A DNA stretch of 64,000 nucleotides from Vitellaria paradoxa (GCA_019916065.1 CM034233.1:49876009-49940008), one strand, 5' to 3'. Shown: positions 34,330-46,509, numbered from the stretch's first letter. The notes: generated by a model from the sequence alone, not told the origin. Translations and numbers: made by a program.

Positions 34330-34850
34330 GTTTTAGCATGTTAATGTATGTCAAAACATGATATATGGCATATCACAGTATGTGCTAGCATGGTAAATGA
34401 TGTCCTAGCATGTCAAGACATGTGCCGGTATGTCAAAACACGATATAGGGCATATCATAGCATGTGCTAGCATAGTAAATGATGTCCTAACATGTCATAT
34501 CATGATGTGGGATAGTGATGAGACATGGTAGCATGGAATAACATGACAATATGACATGCTGACATGGCATCGTATGGTCATGGCATGGTATAACATGACA
34601 TAGCATGGCAATATAATATGTTAGCACGGTATATGATGATAATGACTTGGTATAATAAGGCAGGGATGATATGGCATGATAACTATGATATCTCGCATGG
34701 TGACCATGATATCTAGCAGAGTAATATGATGTTATAGCAAAACATGGTATGGCTAACATGCTTTTATGACATGATATGGCATAATAGAATGATGTTTATG
34801 GCATAGTATGTCATGTTAATATGATGTAGGCATGAAATATGTCTGATGTC
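34330..34850 (+). repeat. 'catg'-rich repeat region
   Basis: Two copies of a block of about 80 bp ('gtatgtcaaaacatgatata ... ctagcatg', from 34345 and 34429), followed by a looser array of 'acatggcatg' and 'gatatggcatgata' units. Open frames here (Tyr/His/Ser-rich) reflect the repeat. Confidence 0.75.
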
Positions 34851-34859
34851 TGAAATTTT

Positions 34860-36400
34860 ACAAAATTTGTCTCGCGTAAATCTAGTCAGTACCATGTGTC
34901 AAGTGCAACTCGGTCTTGAATTATAATCTGGATGCCTTTAATTGACAAAAAATTGTATTTACACAATTAAAAATATTCTATTCTAATTATGCAAATACAT
35001 TAAATTGAAAAATAAAATAAAATTTTTTTAGAGAGAAAATTATACTAACACGTGCTGTTTCGAAAGATAGAAGCTTTGAATGGCTTGGAGCACCGAGTGT
35101 GGAATGAATGAAAAATGAAAGTGGGCACCTATTTATAGGCTTTTTAGCCGAAAAGAGTTTTTGCCTATTTTAACGGGCAAAAAGAATTGCTCATTTTATC
35201 AGGCAAAAAGAATTGCCAATGTCATTGGGCAAAAAAGTTTGCCTAACAAATGGGTGAAAATCTTTGCCATGGTTGCTTAGTAGTCAATTCTACCCAACAA
35301 AACAGGTAAACATATCTGCACAACGTTATGGGTGATCAGAATCACAAAACAAGTTACGCGGACAAGTCTGCAATTTAAGGTAGGTGAAAAAGTTTGCCAT
35401 ACACCTATTTGGCAAGGTGTTTGGTGGCTAAGCCAAAAAGAAGACCAATTTGGCTTGAGCCCCTGGCTCGGGCCATGTGTGGCATAATTTAGGTCTTATC
35501 TTGATAAGTTTAGGCCATTCTAAGACCTTTGGCGCAATTTTTGGGAGTTTTAGGACCTCTTGGCACTTTTTGAAGTGATTTAGACCAATTATGTCAAAAT
35601 TGGATTCAATTTGGATTTTCCAAGATCGAGTTATGCCTATTTGAAAACTACCACTTTAAAACGGGCTAAAATGGAGACAAGGTCAGCCAATCCTTTACCT
35701 TGACCACTGGAGGCACCACTAGGTTGACTCCTCCTACCATTTTTGGGTAAAAATGCTATCGGTGGGACTTCGGGACCCTTTTATAAATTTATAAAAGTTA
35801 ACAAATTTTTCAATTGAAGCTGAGGGGGGACCTCCTAAGGTTTGACTTGATTAGACTTAGCTATGCCATTACCTTGGGGAATAAAATCTTGACATTCTTG
35901 TGCAATTTCAAGGTTTTCTAACCTCATTTGAGTCTTAAGTTGTGTCTGGTGCACTAATAGCTCCTTTTTTGCTGGTAGGAGCCATTTTAGGCCAGTAGGG
36001 CTTGAATGACCTTTGGAAGGGCATTTTGGCTGTTCTGAGCCTGCTTCTATGTTCTATGACATGTTTTTGGAATATGTATATCCTTTATACCTTTTTTATT
36101 TGATTTGGGCATTTCAGTCAATCATGGCCTTCGAGCGTGTCAGTAGAGGTTGTTCTTAACTTCTGGACCGAATTGGCCTTTGACTTTAAATTTTGGCTCT
36201 TCTATTGAGGCTAGAATTGTTCACCTAGTGATTTGAACATGCTTGTGTAGTTTGGTGGCCTTCTACCTTGATCTGATCCTTTAGCTTAGCCTTCTTCCTA
36301 ACTTTAGGGGTACAACTGACATTTTGTTGATTGTTTGCTCTTTGTTGATTTTTGGTTCTTTGACACATTCTACGATTAAGAGATTTTAATTAGTAGAACA
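34860..36400. other. Non-coding 3' segment of the gypsy element
   Basis: No coding similarity seen. It includes 'gggcaaaaagaattgcc' style repeats at 35150-35290. Confidence 0.45.
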
Positions 36401-36456
36401 CCATTCAACTAAAAGCATTAAATACTGTAAATATTAAATGTGGGGGTAAAATTAGT

Positions 36457-36729
36457 GTGTCAATAATGATCCCCATCTTTAGCCTTGATAGGCCCCCTAA
36501 AACTCCAACTATTGAAACAGTGGGAGGAGAGGAAATTGAAGAGGGTGAAGTGGAAATTGAAAGCGCTGCCAAGGTTACAGATGTCCAAACAATCTCCACT
36601 TCCAATCCAGAAGAGTCAGTCAAGGAAGCTTCCACTCTAAGTCCAGTGGTGATTATCACAGAGGTTGTAAAAGAAATTACTGAAAAGCTATCCAAAGATG
36701 CCCCCAGTGATGCCACTAAGGAAGCTTGA
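36457..36729 (+). pseudogene. Open frame of 90 codons, possible tail of the antisense ORF
   Basis: Glu/Ser/Val-rich peptide (VGGEEIEEGEVEIESAAKV ... SKDAPSDATKEA) in the same direction as the antisense ORF. Its acidic, low-complexity composition fits a C-terminal tail. The distance from 31990 and the intervening repeats make the link uncertain. Confidence 0.35.
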
Positions 36730-37386
36730 AGCTTTTCCTTGTTTTCACTTATCTATTTTTGCTTTTCCTTGTACTGAACTTAAAAATTTAGTTCGACTGT
36801 TAAATTATTTTTGAGATTTTGATAGAAATGAATTTTGAAATCTCTTTTTTGTTGAGAATGTTGTGTTACTGCATTTGAATTAGTTTTTGAAAGAGAATCA
36901 GTATTTAACATCATTCATGTTCAAAGACAAAATGAGATTCCTAAATAAAACATTTGCCTCAAAAAGTTATGTGTTTGAACTTAAAATCTGTCATGCTTTT
37001 AAAATATAACCAACTAGAGTGTGTTCAGGGCGAAATAACTTCATAATAACATAACTTGTGAAACCATAAGTGTATGGTAGAAATAAAGTACTTGACCATA
37101 TGAAATGGGAGTGAAAAATTGATTAAGTATATAGAGTTAAAACAATCTAAAATAGTTTTACTTGCTTGAATTGAAGTAGGATTTACTCTCATATGCTGCC
37201 GACTTTATACAATATGGTTTAGACTCTGACTATCTTTTTGGAGTTGTGGAAAAACTACTCCTCTTGTGTTGCCGACCTCATACAATGTGGTTGGGACATT
37301 GATAATCCTTCCCAAATAAGTCTAATAGCTTGAAAAAGCTTAACTTAAAGGAGAGATATGATCAATGTTTAGACCATGGTTTTAAG

Positions 37387-37694
37387 TGTCAACAACCAAG
37401 ACAAGTTAGTTGACGTAAATCCTTGTTGAGTGTCAACAACTGAGATGAGTCAGTTGGATGTAAATCCTTATAGGTGTCAACAATTGAGAGGAGTCATTTG
37501 GACATAAATCCTTGTTAGGTGTCAACAATTGAGACAAGTTAGTTGGACGTAAATCCTTGTTGAGTGTCAACAACTAAGACAAGTTAGTTGGATGTAAATC
37601 CTTGTTGAGTGTCAATAACTGAGACGAGTCAGTTGGACATAAATCCTTGTTGGGTGTCAATAATTGAGACAAGTCATTTGGATGTAAATACTTT
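37387..37694 (+). repeat. 45-bp tandem repeat, seven copies
   Basis: Seven head-to-tail units of 44-45 bp: 'tgtcaacaactgagacaagt' followed by 'yagttggacgtaaatccttgttgag'. It lies just beyond the integrase end in the gypsy element's 3' region. Confidence 0.92.
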
Positions 37695-37779
37695 ATTTAT
37701 GTGTAAGACAATCTCTTTATATTGCTTGAAATTTTCTTATCTGATAAATCATTAAACATAGATCAACTTTAGATGAACT

Positions 37780-38760
37780 GCATTCCATGGAATTTTTACT
37801 AGACTCCCCTTTAGATCTGCGAATCGGTAAGCACCATTCCCAGAACCTTGGTGACTTGAACAGGTCCCTCCCAGTTGGTGTCGAGCTTTCTTTCTGCTAG
37901 ATCCTTCATTGCTACCATCAACTTTTTGAGAACATAGTCACCAACCTTAAAGCTTGATCAGTCTCCCCCTGATCAAAGGCGAGTGTACAAATGGTTAGCA
38001 TACCTACCTCCAATGCAACAACAGCCTCGATCCCATAAGTAAGAGAGAATGGAATCTCACCAATTAATCTCCTAGCATTGCCTTATATTTCCAAAGAACT
38101 ATAGGAAGCTCCTCAGCTCATCTCCCTTTAGGTGCTTTCAACTTCTTCTTAAAGCTATTGAGGATGGCTTTATTGGATGCTAGCCTGCCTATTGCTCTGA
38201 GGGTAGGTATGTGATGAATAGATATTCTTGATTCTATGTCTTAAATACTATTTTATGAATGAAAAACTATCAAATTATGTTCCATTATTAGAAATAAGTG
38301 CTCTAGGAATGACATACCTCATGATGATGTTCTTCCAGATGAAATGAATTGTGTTAACATCCTTGATGTGAGCTAGGGGCTCTACCTCCACTTATTCATG
38401 CTGACCACCAACTATTTTCTATTTCCAGTGGTAGTGGGTAAAAACCCTACTATGTTAAGACCCTACTGAGCAAATATAATGAATTGGTCAATAGATTGAG
38501 CTCCGGAGTAGGCTGATAAGGGATAGGAGAGAACTTCTGACATTTCTTGCATTTTTGGACATAAGCTTGAGCGTCTTTACCCATCTTCGGCCACCAATAT
38601 TCTTGAGTTATTGCTCTATGCACCAAAAATCTTCCCTACTATATGCTCCACAGACCCCTTCATATATCTCATGTAAAAGTTTTGAACTCTATCAGAATGA
38701 ACACAAAGAGAATAGGGACCTGTGAAAGATCTTTCCTATAGCTTATCGTTGGAGGAGAGC
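37780..38760 (-). pseudogene. Gypsy integrase, degraded
   Basis: The C-terminal part is clear on the minus strand: 'NWEGPVQVTKVLGNGAYRFA' followed by DLKGSLVKIPWNAVHLK (near 37860-37785). Upstream are 'LTYGIEAVVALEVGMLTI' (near 38010) and 'LKAPKGR*AEELPIVLWKYK', the usual end of the core domain. Stops and frameshifts interrupt it. The product would have inserted the cDNA into chromosomes. Confidence 0.8.
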
Positions 38761-38780
38761 CAGAACTTTGTCACCTTTAT

Positions 38781-39920
38781 CTACAGCTTCCTCGCTTGCA
38801 CCTTGTCCTTGGGAAGGACACCGTCTTTCACATAAGAGATAATTAGATCCATCCAAGATGGACCCAAAGCACTGCAGCTCACTTCTTCAGGCTTAGATAC
38901 ACTAGGCTTTTTTAACACTTCAAGGACAACAGTGTCAGTCCGTCTAGTCCTAGGGGATACAGCAGGTGTTGCTAAAGCATTAGCATGAGTGTTGTGGTTT
39001 CTTCTAATTAGCTTAATTCCATTGATGTTAAATCCCTCCAACTTCTATTTTGAAAGAGCTAGATACTCAGCCATTCTTTCATTCCTTGCTGTATATTCCA
39101 CTTTCAATTAATTTGTCACCACTTGGGAGTCTATCTAATCAATACATTACAAGTAAACATGCACCAAATAATATCAAGCTCAGTAAGAAGAGCCTTGTAC
39201 TCAGCTTCATTGTTGGTTACTTTGAACCCAAGCTTGATGGCATACTCGATCGTAGCCCCCTCAGGGGTTATCAAAACAACTCCTACTCTATTATCTTTCT
39301 TAGATGAAGAACCATCCACCTCGATTTGGCATAACTGCGTAGCTGTTTTTAGCTCTGAGTTGATCTCTAATTTCCACACCTCATGCATCTCATTGGGGAT
39401 TGGAGGAGTGAATTCAACCACAAAGTTTGCCAAGACCTGTGCTTTTATTGTAGTCTGGGGCACAAACTTTATGTCAAATACCTCTAAAGCCACTGACCAT
39501 TTTGCCATTCTTCTAGTAATGTCTGCTTTCTTCAATAATTGGCCAATAGATTGGTCAGTAACCACTTGGATAGTGCAAGCATGAAAATAGTATGCCAGTT
39601 TTCTTGATGCCACCATCAATGCCAAGGTAAACTTCTCTAGGGGTAAATAACTAGTCTCTACCCCCTGTAGAGTTAATCTAAGACTGCCAAGTAGAGTTAC
39701 AGAATGTCCCCTAGCTAGGAAACTGATAGAATAGAGACAATTGTCAGGTATTCTTTTAGCTTCTCTAGTGCCTGATCAGTTTCTTAGTCCCAAACCATAT
39801 TTTTTGCCCCCTTCAATAACTTAAAGAATGGTTGAAGCACGGCTAATGAATCTGTTAAGTGTTGCAACCTTTCCTGCAAGTTTTGAAGTTCTTCTATCAT
39901 GCTTAAGGTAATTACTCCTT
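38781..39920 (-). pseudogene. Gypsy RT tail, connection and RNase H, degraded
   Basis: 'LQPFFKLLKGAKNMVWD' followed by ETDQALEKLKEYL (39850-39700) is the end of RT and its connection. 'KLAYYFHACTIQVVTDQSI' to 'ARRMAKWSVALEVFDIKFVP'-like sequence follows. The RNase H retains VDGSS and NNEAEYKALL (39330-39150), containing two catalytic acids, and ends 'NHNTHANALA' (about 38990). The RT palm with the YxDD motif is missing between the protease and this segment. Confidence 0.8.
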
Positions 39921-39935
39921 GAATTGCTTTGTTCT

Positions 39936-40780
39936 GGTTGGGCGCAATTAAAAAGTACTTGTCATCCTCGGCTGGGCCAACTTGGAATTTCTTGAGTTGC
40001 TCCACAGCTTTCTTCTCAGGATTACCTCCCACGTCATCAATCTTAGGGGTGTCTTCTAGTATCTCTATGAGTTGGACTTGCTTGGGCAAGGTTTTGGACT
40101 TGAGGGCAACAGTGAAGCACTTTTTTAAAATGTCTTGGTCGCCATGAATCTCTATAACTTCATCCCCATAAGGGAACTTGAGAACTTAATAGTAAGTGAA
40201 GGGGACCGCCTTCAACATATGAATTTAGAATCTCTCTACAATGGTATTGTAGGAAGATGGTGCATCTACCACCATAAATTCCACTTCGTATTCTATTGGG
40301 CCAGCCTGAATAGGAATGAAAACTCTTCCCAAAGGCTAGATTAGGGTAGAGTTGAAACCGATGACTGGGTAGTTAGTTGGCTCTAGGTTTTCATCAGTTA
40401 ATCCAGGCATTTGGAACAAATTGAGGAACATAATCTCAGTTGAACTCCCAATGTCAAGTGAGGTCCTCTTCACATTTTATTCAAACATCTTCAAAGTGAC
40501 CACCAATACATCATTGTGCGATTGTTGCAACCCCAAACCTTCATCTTCGTAAAATGATGTGCCCTGAATATCTTCTTGCCTTGGTCGCTTGCTTGGTGTT
40601 CTTGTAACTTTAAGCACCTCGGCAGCCCGACCAACATTCTGTCCCTCTACTCGGTGACAAGGAACTATGCTTTGGAGGTGATTTTCCATGTGAATGACAT
40701 GGATGACTAGTGATCATTGGACATCTCTCATCGATCGTCTTCTTGGTGGAGGCTCTACTTCATCAAACTCTTCTAACCCC
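39936..40780 (-). pseudogene. Gypsy aspartic protease region, copy A of a 922-bp duplication
   Basis: The minus strand encodes 'KRTSLDIGSSTEIMFLNLF' near 40470-40410; the protease active-site triad reads D-I-G here. Matching blocks lie 922 bp upstream in copy B. This is the pol-proximal copy and has lost the canonical DTG. Confidence 0.75.
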
Positions 40781-40857
40781 TAGCACTTCTTGTGGAGTCC
40801 AAGGAAAGATGACGATGTTCTTGAGCAGCATGTCCATTAGCTTAAACTTTTCGACTA

Positions 40858-41700
40858 CTCTCAAGTTGGACCCAATTAGAAGGTACTTGTCATCCTTAGC
40901 TAGGCTAACTTAAAATTTCTTAAGTTGTTCCATGGCTTTTTTCTCAAGATCACCTCCCACATCATCAATCTTAGGGGTGCCATCTAGCATCGCTGTGAGT
41001 TGTACTTGCTCGGGCAAGGTTTTGGACTTGACGGCAGCAGTGAAGTATTTTTTTAAAATGTCCCCATGAATCTCTATAACTTCATCCCCATAAGGGAACT
41101 TGAGAACTTAATAGTAAGTAGAGGGGATCACCATCAATATATGAATTTAGGATCTCTCTACAATGACATTGTAGAGAGATGGTGCATCTGCCATTGTAAA
41201 TTCCACTTCGTATTCTATTGGGCCAGCACGAATAGGAATGAAAACTCTTCCCAAAGGTTAGATTGGGGTAGAGTTAAAACCCATGAGTGGGCAGTCAGTT
41301 GGCTATAGGTCTTTATCAGTCAGTCCAAGCCTTTGGAACAAATTGAGGAACATCACCTCAGTTGAACTCCCAGTGTCAACCAAGATCCTCTTCACATCTT
41401 ATTCAAACATATTCAAAGTGACCACCAGTACATCATTGTGCAATTATTGCACCACTAAACATTCATCTTTGTAAAATGATATGCCCCGAGTATCTTCTTG
41501 CCTTGGTCGCTTGCTCGATGTGCTAGTAACTTTAAACACCTTAATAGCTCGACTAGCATTCTATCCGTCTGCTCAGGGACAAGGAACTATGCTTTAGAGG
41601 TGATTTTCCACATGAATGACATTGATGACTAATGATCATTGGACATCTCTCCTTGGTCATCTTCTTGGTGGAGGCTCTACTTCATCAACCTATCCTAACT
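40858..41700 (-). pseudogene. Gypsy aspartic protease region, copy B of a 922-bp duplication
   Basis: Encodes 'KRILVDTGSSTEVMFLNLF' near 41390-41330 with an intact DTGSS active-site motif. Corresponding marks ('gatcattggacatctctc') lie at 40712 and 41634. Protease therefore occurs twice in tandem between gag and RNase H. Confidence 0.75.
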
Positions 41701-41769
41701 CCTCCACTTCTTCTCTTCTTCGCCTCTGCTCTCCCTGTAGAGCTTGGGACTGGTCATCTCTTGTTCTTG

Positions 41770-43000
41770 TTTGGGCTTCATCAATATAATCCTTCAAGTG
41801 GCCCTCTTCCACTAATTCTTTAAGGAAGTACCGCAGGGATCTGCAAGCTCCCGTATGGTGCCCCTTGTCCCGATGATAGGAGCAATAGTCTCTGTTTTGT
41901 TCCTCATAAGGGAAGTCTAGTAATCTCTTCAGCCATTAAAAGAATGGCTCATCTTTGATTTGAGGAAGGATTCTAAAAATCGACTCCTTGAAGACTGGAT
42001 TGACAACTTTAAATATAGACTTCTCATCATCAAATTCAGGCCTCCCTCCCCTTGCTCTTTCTTTCCTTAACCTAGAAGACTTTGAGTTCTTTTGGCTAGT
42101 AGGCCTCATCTCGTCCTTAACCTTTGTATACTTTTTTATTCGGCACATAAGGTCGGACATATTGGCTACTGGCTTCTTCGTGAGTGAATGCCATAGCTTA
42201 TTTCTTTTCTGTAATCTGAGCTTAAATGTTGTCACGGCCAACTACTTAGTGCATCCATCCACCTCATTGCACAACTCCATATGCCTTCGGGAATAATCTC
42301 TCAGGCTTTCGTTGTTCTTCCTCCTTAGAGTGAGCAGGACGTTAGTAGATTTTGGCTATCGGGCATTAGCCAAAAATCTTGCAATGAACTCCTTGGTGAG
42401 CAGCTTCCAGCAACTGATGCTTCCTAAGGTAACTTGTGAAACCATTAAAGCACTGTATCCCCCAAGCTGGATAGAAAGACACAACAAATGAGCTCATCAT
42501 TCCAGCTTTAAAGCATGATGGCCTGCATGTAATGACGATAGTACGCCAACGGATCTAATTTACCATCATAAACAGTAAATAGGGGAGTAACGAACTTCTT
42601 CAAGGGCTCTGATTCACAAATATCATTTGTGAATGGAGAGGCAGAAATTCTGTTGAGTGCTTTCTTTGCCATCATGCGAGTGGTTTGGTCAGACCCCTCC
42701 ACTTAGTATATTGTGGCTTGTCTGTTTTCTTTTCCTTACTCATCTTCTTAGTTTTTACTAGCACCATATCATCACTTGATGAACTATCACTTTTAACATA
42801 GTGTTTTTTTTTTTTTTTTTTTTTGGATGATACTTTTGCCATCATGCCTTTCTCAATTCACATACTTTTTCCTGGGGGTGTCATCCTTCTGTTGAGACCT
42901 AGATGGCCTCACATGCTAGTAGTAGCTCCAGAGCCAACACTAATCTCTCGTCTAGCACTTGGTTGCCCTTCACCGTGAATATCTCCTGGTGGATCTTCAT
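41770..43000 (-). pseudogene. Gypsy gag, degraded
   Basis: Fragments in order: 'LKKFVTPLFTVYDGKLDPLA' (about 42600), gag core (42240-41940) with VKDEMRPTSQ and 'FKESIFRILPQIKDEPFF', then 'YCSYHRDKGHHTGACRSLRY' (about 41880-41825), a Cys/His motif characteristic of gag in this gypsy group. A 5' block near 43090-42910 (MLKMLCEEKRKAADREH) may be the start. Frames are broken several times. Confidence 0.7.
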
Positions 43001-43320
43001 ACCAAAAATTAAAACTTCCTTCTAAACCAACCTTGGATCCTTTATGCTCACGATCCGCAGCTTTTCTTTTTTCCTCACATAACATTTTGAGCATTACCTC
43101 CAGCTCCTCTTGTCAAGCCAAGATCTCATCTTCCAAGTCCTTTCTCCTTATCGCAGCTTCAAGATCATTAACCCCACGTTGTTTCTTTGTCACTTGTGCT
43201 AAAGTGCCCATGGTCAGCGTACCATCTTTTGACCTGGGCTGTTTAGTGTTGTCTCCTATACTAGGAGCTTATGGGGGCAATTTGTCACAATCTGTCACCA
43301 TTTTCATAAGTTCCAAAGAG

Positions 43321-43357
43321 TGTACCACGTGTCCAAGATATAATTTTTGTACTAACA
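43321..43357. repeat. Candidate LTR-end sequence, right copy
   Basis: 'ccacgtgtccaagatataat' followed by 'ttttgtactaaca'. Similarity to the left copy stops inward of this block, so this LTR appears mostly deleted. Confidence 0.55.
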
Positions 43358-45434
43358 GTTTTACTTATTAGTACTTATTAATATTAGCATTTTAATAAGT
43401 ATATAATGTTTAGCTACGTAGTTAATAATATTAAATATAAGGTAGCGATAATGTTAGAATAGAAATTGTTAATACCAGAACTCATTTAATATTCTTTGTA
43501 ATTATTGAGAAAATTACCCTCATTTTTTATTCTATAAAACTTTCTATTCATTCTCCATTTTTGATTTTTCTCAGCTTTATCTCTATCTCTCTCTCTTTGA
43601 AAAAGACTCATCTAGCCCTGTTGTTAGTTCTCAAATCTAAAATCCATTCAATTAAATCCGCCAAATTTATTAACTATTTTTTAAATATTTATCCCATAAT
43701 TTTTCACAATTTTTATAATTAAAATTAAATAAACAAAGTTGAAATAACAATTAATAATCTAACAAATAAAAAAATTAATTATTTAACGTTCGTGTGTTGT
43801 AAACTTAATTTTTTATTATTAAAATTTTATAATATATAAATAATAAATTACATTTTAACGTTTTTAATAACATTTATTAAACCCATAATATAAAATTAAA
43901 CCTAAACTATACAATATGTAGGTGAACTTGAATAGATCACCAAATTTACATTTGTTTCTCCACTCCTGTAAATGTGTGATAAATCAGTTTTTTGAATTTT
44001 TTAATATTATTTAATTTCTAATTTTTCAAAGTAGATTATAGGTTGTAAGGATTGGTCTAGAATTACCCTACTACGTTATATCCAAGGATAATCATGGAGG
44101 AAATCATTTGGACAAGTGGCTAGCATCTAAGCACCAGACACTTGGTCAGCATTTATTCGCTTGCCTCTCTAGCACGTTGGCAATGGTGAACATAAGGGAG
44201 GAGGAAGTTATCGTACTCCTTAATCAACTACCCACATTCTAGTACCACTTTCAAATGTGGTCCAACCACTCGGGGTAGCCAACGTGGCTCACAATCTACA
44301 TTTATAAAAGCTACACAATGCAAGGAAAATATGTTATACACTACTTACCTTATCTAAACTCTGTCCTTTTGCTTTCTTAGCTCTCCTTATTCTCAACCAA
44401 CACTAGCTTGATTATTAGAGACTGGGCTATGTCTAGAAATTTAGAGGCCTTAGGCAAAATTTTTAGGGAGGCCTAATTTATCTAACTCTTCATCTCACTT
44501 TTTGAGCTGTAAATTTATTTATTAAGGTTTTATAATCAAGATAATCAACAAAGTATCTAACAATACAAATTTACTTCTTAAATAAAAAAAATAAAAGTAA
44601 CCAACACAAATAAAAAATTATAAATAAACTAAAAATAGTTTAGCCATATCTTGAAGAAGGATTAGATTGGGGATGATCTACATAAGATAAGGATTGGGAA
44701 GATCATGAAGATAAGGATGAGGAATGATAATCAGCAGAATGAATGAGTTAATAACTTAAAATATCACAAATGAAGATAAGGATTAGATTTAAATTATAAA
44801 AATGATGATATATTAGGATCTATAGAATGAATGACTAAATGAGTTGTCTTTCCAAGTTTCTAACTGATATAAATAAAATTAATAAGATAGTAATAATATA
44901 TTTAATAAGATAATAATGAAGATAGAGTTGTAGAAAGTTCAAAAGTCTTTTTTTATCATATATAATAAGATAATTATAAAGATACAATTGCAAGTAGTTT
45001 AAAAGTCAATATAAATTTTAAATAAAATCAAGAAATAATAATTATTCTATTAATAAAATTTTGATTGGTTTAAATATTATGTAATATTTATTATTAATAA
45101 GACTTTTAAAAATTGAGCCTTTTTACTTTGTGGGGCCTTAAGCTACCCCTATTGGCCAAGGGATTCCCACGGCCCTTGTCGAAGAGGCATTTGGCCATCC
45201 CTCGCCCAGCCTGCATTTTTTTTTAGGTATACAAGAAAGAGGGGAGAAAATATAGTACAACTTGATTCAATCATTCATCAAGAAGCAGCATCATTCCACA
45301 TAGAATGTTGGTCGGACAACTCACCAAAAGCAACCACATATTTTTGACATTTCAAACTCTATTATATATACACACACACCAAAATTGGAAACTATACATA
45401 AAAAGTGAGTTCAATAACTTTAATTTTTTATATA
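43358..45434. other. Intergenic AT-rich DNA, no gene seen
   Basis: Contains a TATA-like 'ttataaaagctacacaatg' near 44302 inside more complex sequence (44040-44400) that could be part of an old LTR, and a block bounded by 'gaggccttaggc' (44438) and 'ggggccttaagc' (45142). Nothing can be assigned. Confidence 0.4.
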
Positions 45435-45439
45435 TTGAT

Positions 45440-45567
45440 TGTTAAAGAACTATATTTGAGAAAAAGATAATCAATCTCTCATTCTTTTCATTCTAACGGC
45501 CTAAAACGCTCAAATATATATATATATATATATATATATTTGTAAAAGGCTCAAATATATGTGGATA
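45440..45567 (-). repeat. Copia 3' LTR, outer piece
   Basis: Matches 57479-57563 ('gataatcaatctct', 'cggcctaaaacgctcaaata'), with an added (TA)n run and a local duplication of 'taaaaggctcaaatatat'. Preceded by TTGAT. Confidence 0.85.
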
Positions 45568-45650
45568 CTAGTGATAAAACCCGTATAATGCACGGATTTG
45601 TCATATTATATATTTATTTTAATTTTTAATAAAAATTTATAGTAATAATC

Positions 45651-46509
45651 TGAAAATTCCAAACCCACACAATCACACACATAGTGAAAGTAATCACACA
45701 AGAGAATAACGAGGAAACCCTATCACAGGGAGAAAAACCTCTATTTACAATCCCACTATCAACGGGTTACAAGACTCTACTCAGACTCTCTACGAATCAC
45801 TCGCACGAATCCTTTCGTCACTCTTGCTCGAATCACTCGATAAACCCTACAAGTAGGCTTTCTGCCTCACACAGAAAGTGAAAAGAAAATACAAGATAAA
45901 TTTAGAGAAAGAACATGAAAGCTCTCAATACTCAAAGACTCTTTCTTTAGGTCCCTATGATATGTTCTCCCACCTCTTTACAATAACAGAGTTGGTTTCA
46001 CATATATATAGGATTACAAAGTTGCCCTAGTTTGGCAAAATAGGAAATTGAATCCGAACAAAATATTCATAGCTCGATCCCTCGCACTCCCATCCTCTAG
46101 CCTGCAACCTGCACTGGAATTTTTGCGCTTTAGGAAATAACACTGGCGCACCCTCGCGCTCCCATCCTCCAGCCTGCGGACCTCACTGGAATTTCTGAGA
46201 CACCTTGGCGCACCCGCGCGCTCCCTTCGGGCTGCCTGCGTGCTTGGGGCGCACCCGCGCGCTCCCCGTGCCGTGCCTGCGAGGTACACTGGAATTCCAT
46301 TCATATTCCAGAAGGCTGCGTCCGAATTCCATTAGGTTTTGTAATCCTTCACACCAATTAGAATTCTTCAAATCTTGGTCAACTTGATTCATTTTATCTC
46401 CTTAATTGTTTAGAATTCTTCAAATCTTCAATTTGCATCACTTTAGGAAACTTGAAGAGCATTCCTAATTTAACTAAGATTTTGATTGGATTTGCCACAA
46501 GACTTTACA
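45651..46509 (-). repeat. 3' LTR of the gag-only element (859 bp)
   Basis: Plus strand reads TGAAAATTCC ... GACTTTACA. It includes a conspicuously GC-rich block (46080-46300) of partial repeats around 'ggcgcaccc(g)cgcgctccc' and 'cactggaatt'. Confidence 0.95.

Larger units (their letters stand above)
29218..43357 (-). mobile_element. Degraded Ty3/gypsy retrotransposon, Tat-like structure
   Basis: On the minus strand the order is gag (about 43000-41770), protease (two copies, 41700-39936), RT tail and RNase H (39920-38781), then integrase (38760-37780). That is the gypsy order. A further 8.5 kb follows before a candidate 3' LTR end. This long 3' segment carries an extra ORF in the opposite orientation and several tandem-repeat arrays, both described for plant Tat-lineage elements. 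The two outer edges share a 37-bp sequence ending TACYAACA (29218-29254 and 43321-43357). A purine-rich stretch on the minus strand next to 29254 (aggtaggggcata) would suit a polypurine tract. Many stops and the missing RT core show that it is dead. Confidence 0.7.

Noticed and set aside
37387..37694. CRISPR-like array
   Set aside because: Units are directly adjacent with no unique spacers, in plant retrotransposon DNA; it is a minisatellite.
28912..43370. 'taacagtttactt' near 28908 and 'taacagttttactt' near 43353 as flanks of the gypsy element
   Set aside because: The match does not sit at an LTR boundary beginning TG, so it is probably chance in AT-rich DNA.
44420..45215. Possible hAT element bounded by 'actgggc' and 'gcccagcct'
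   Set aside because: Ends match over too few bases and no 8-bp target duplication was found.
46014..46392. Repeated small frames in both LTRs of the gag-only element (Arg/Ala/Gly-rich)
   Set aside because: They lie in the GC-rich LTR repeat block, occur on both strands and are not conserved as proteins.
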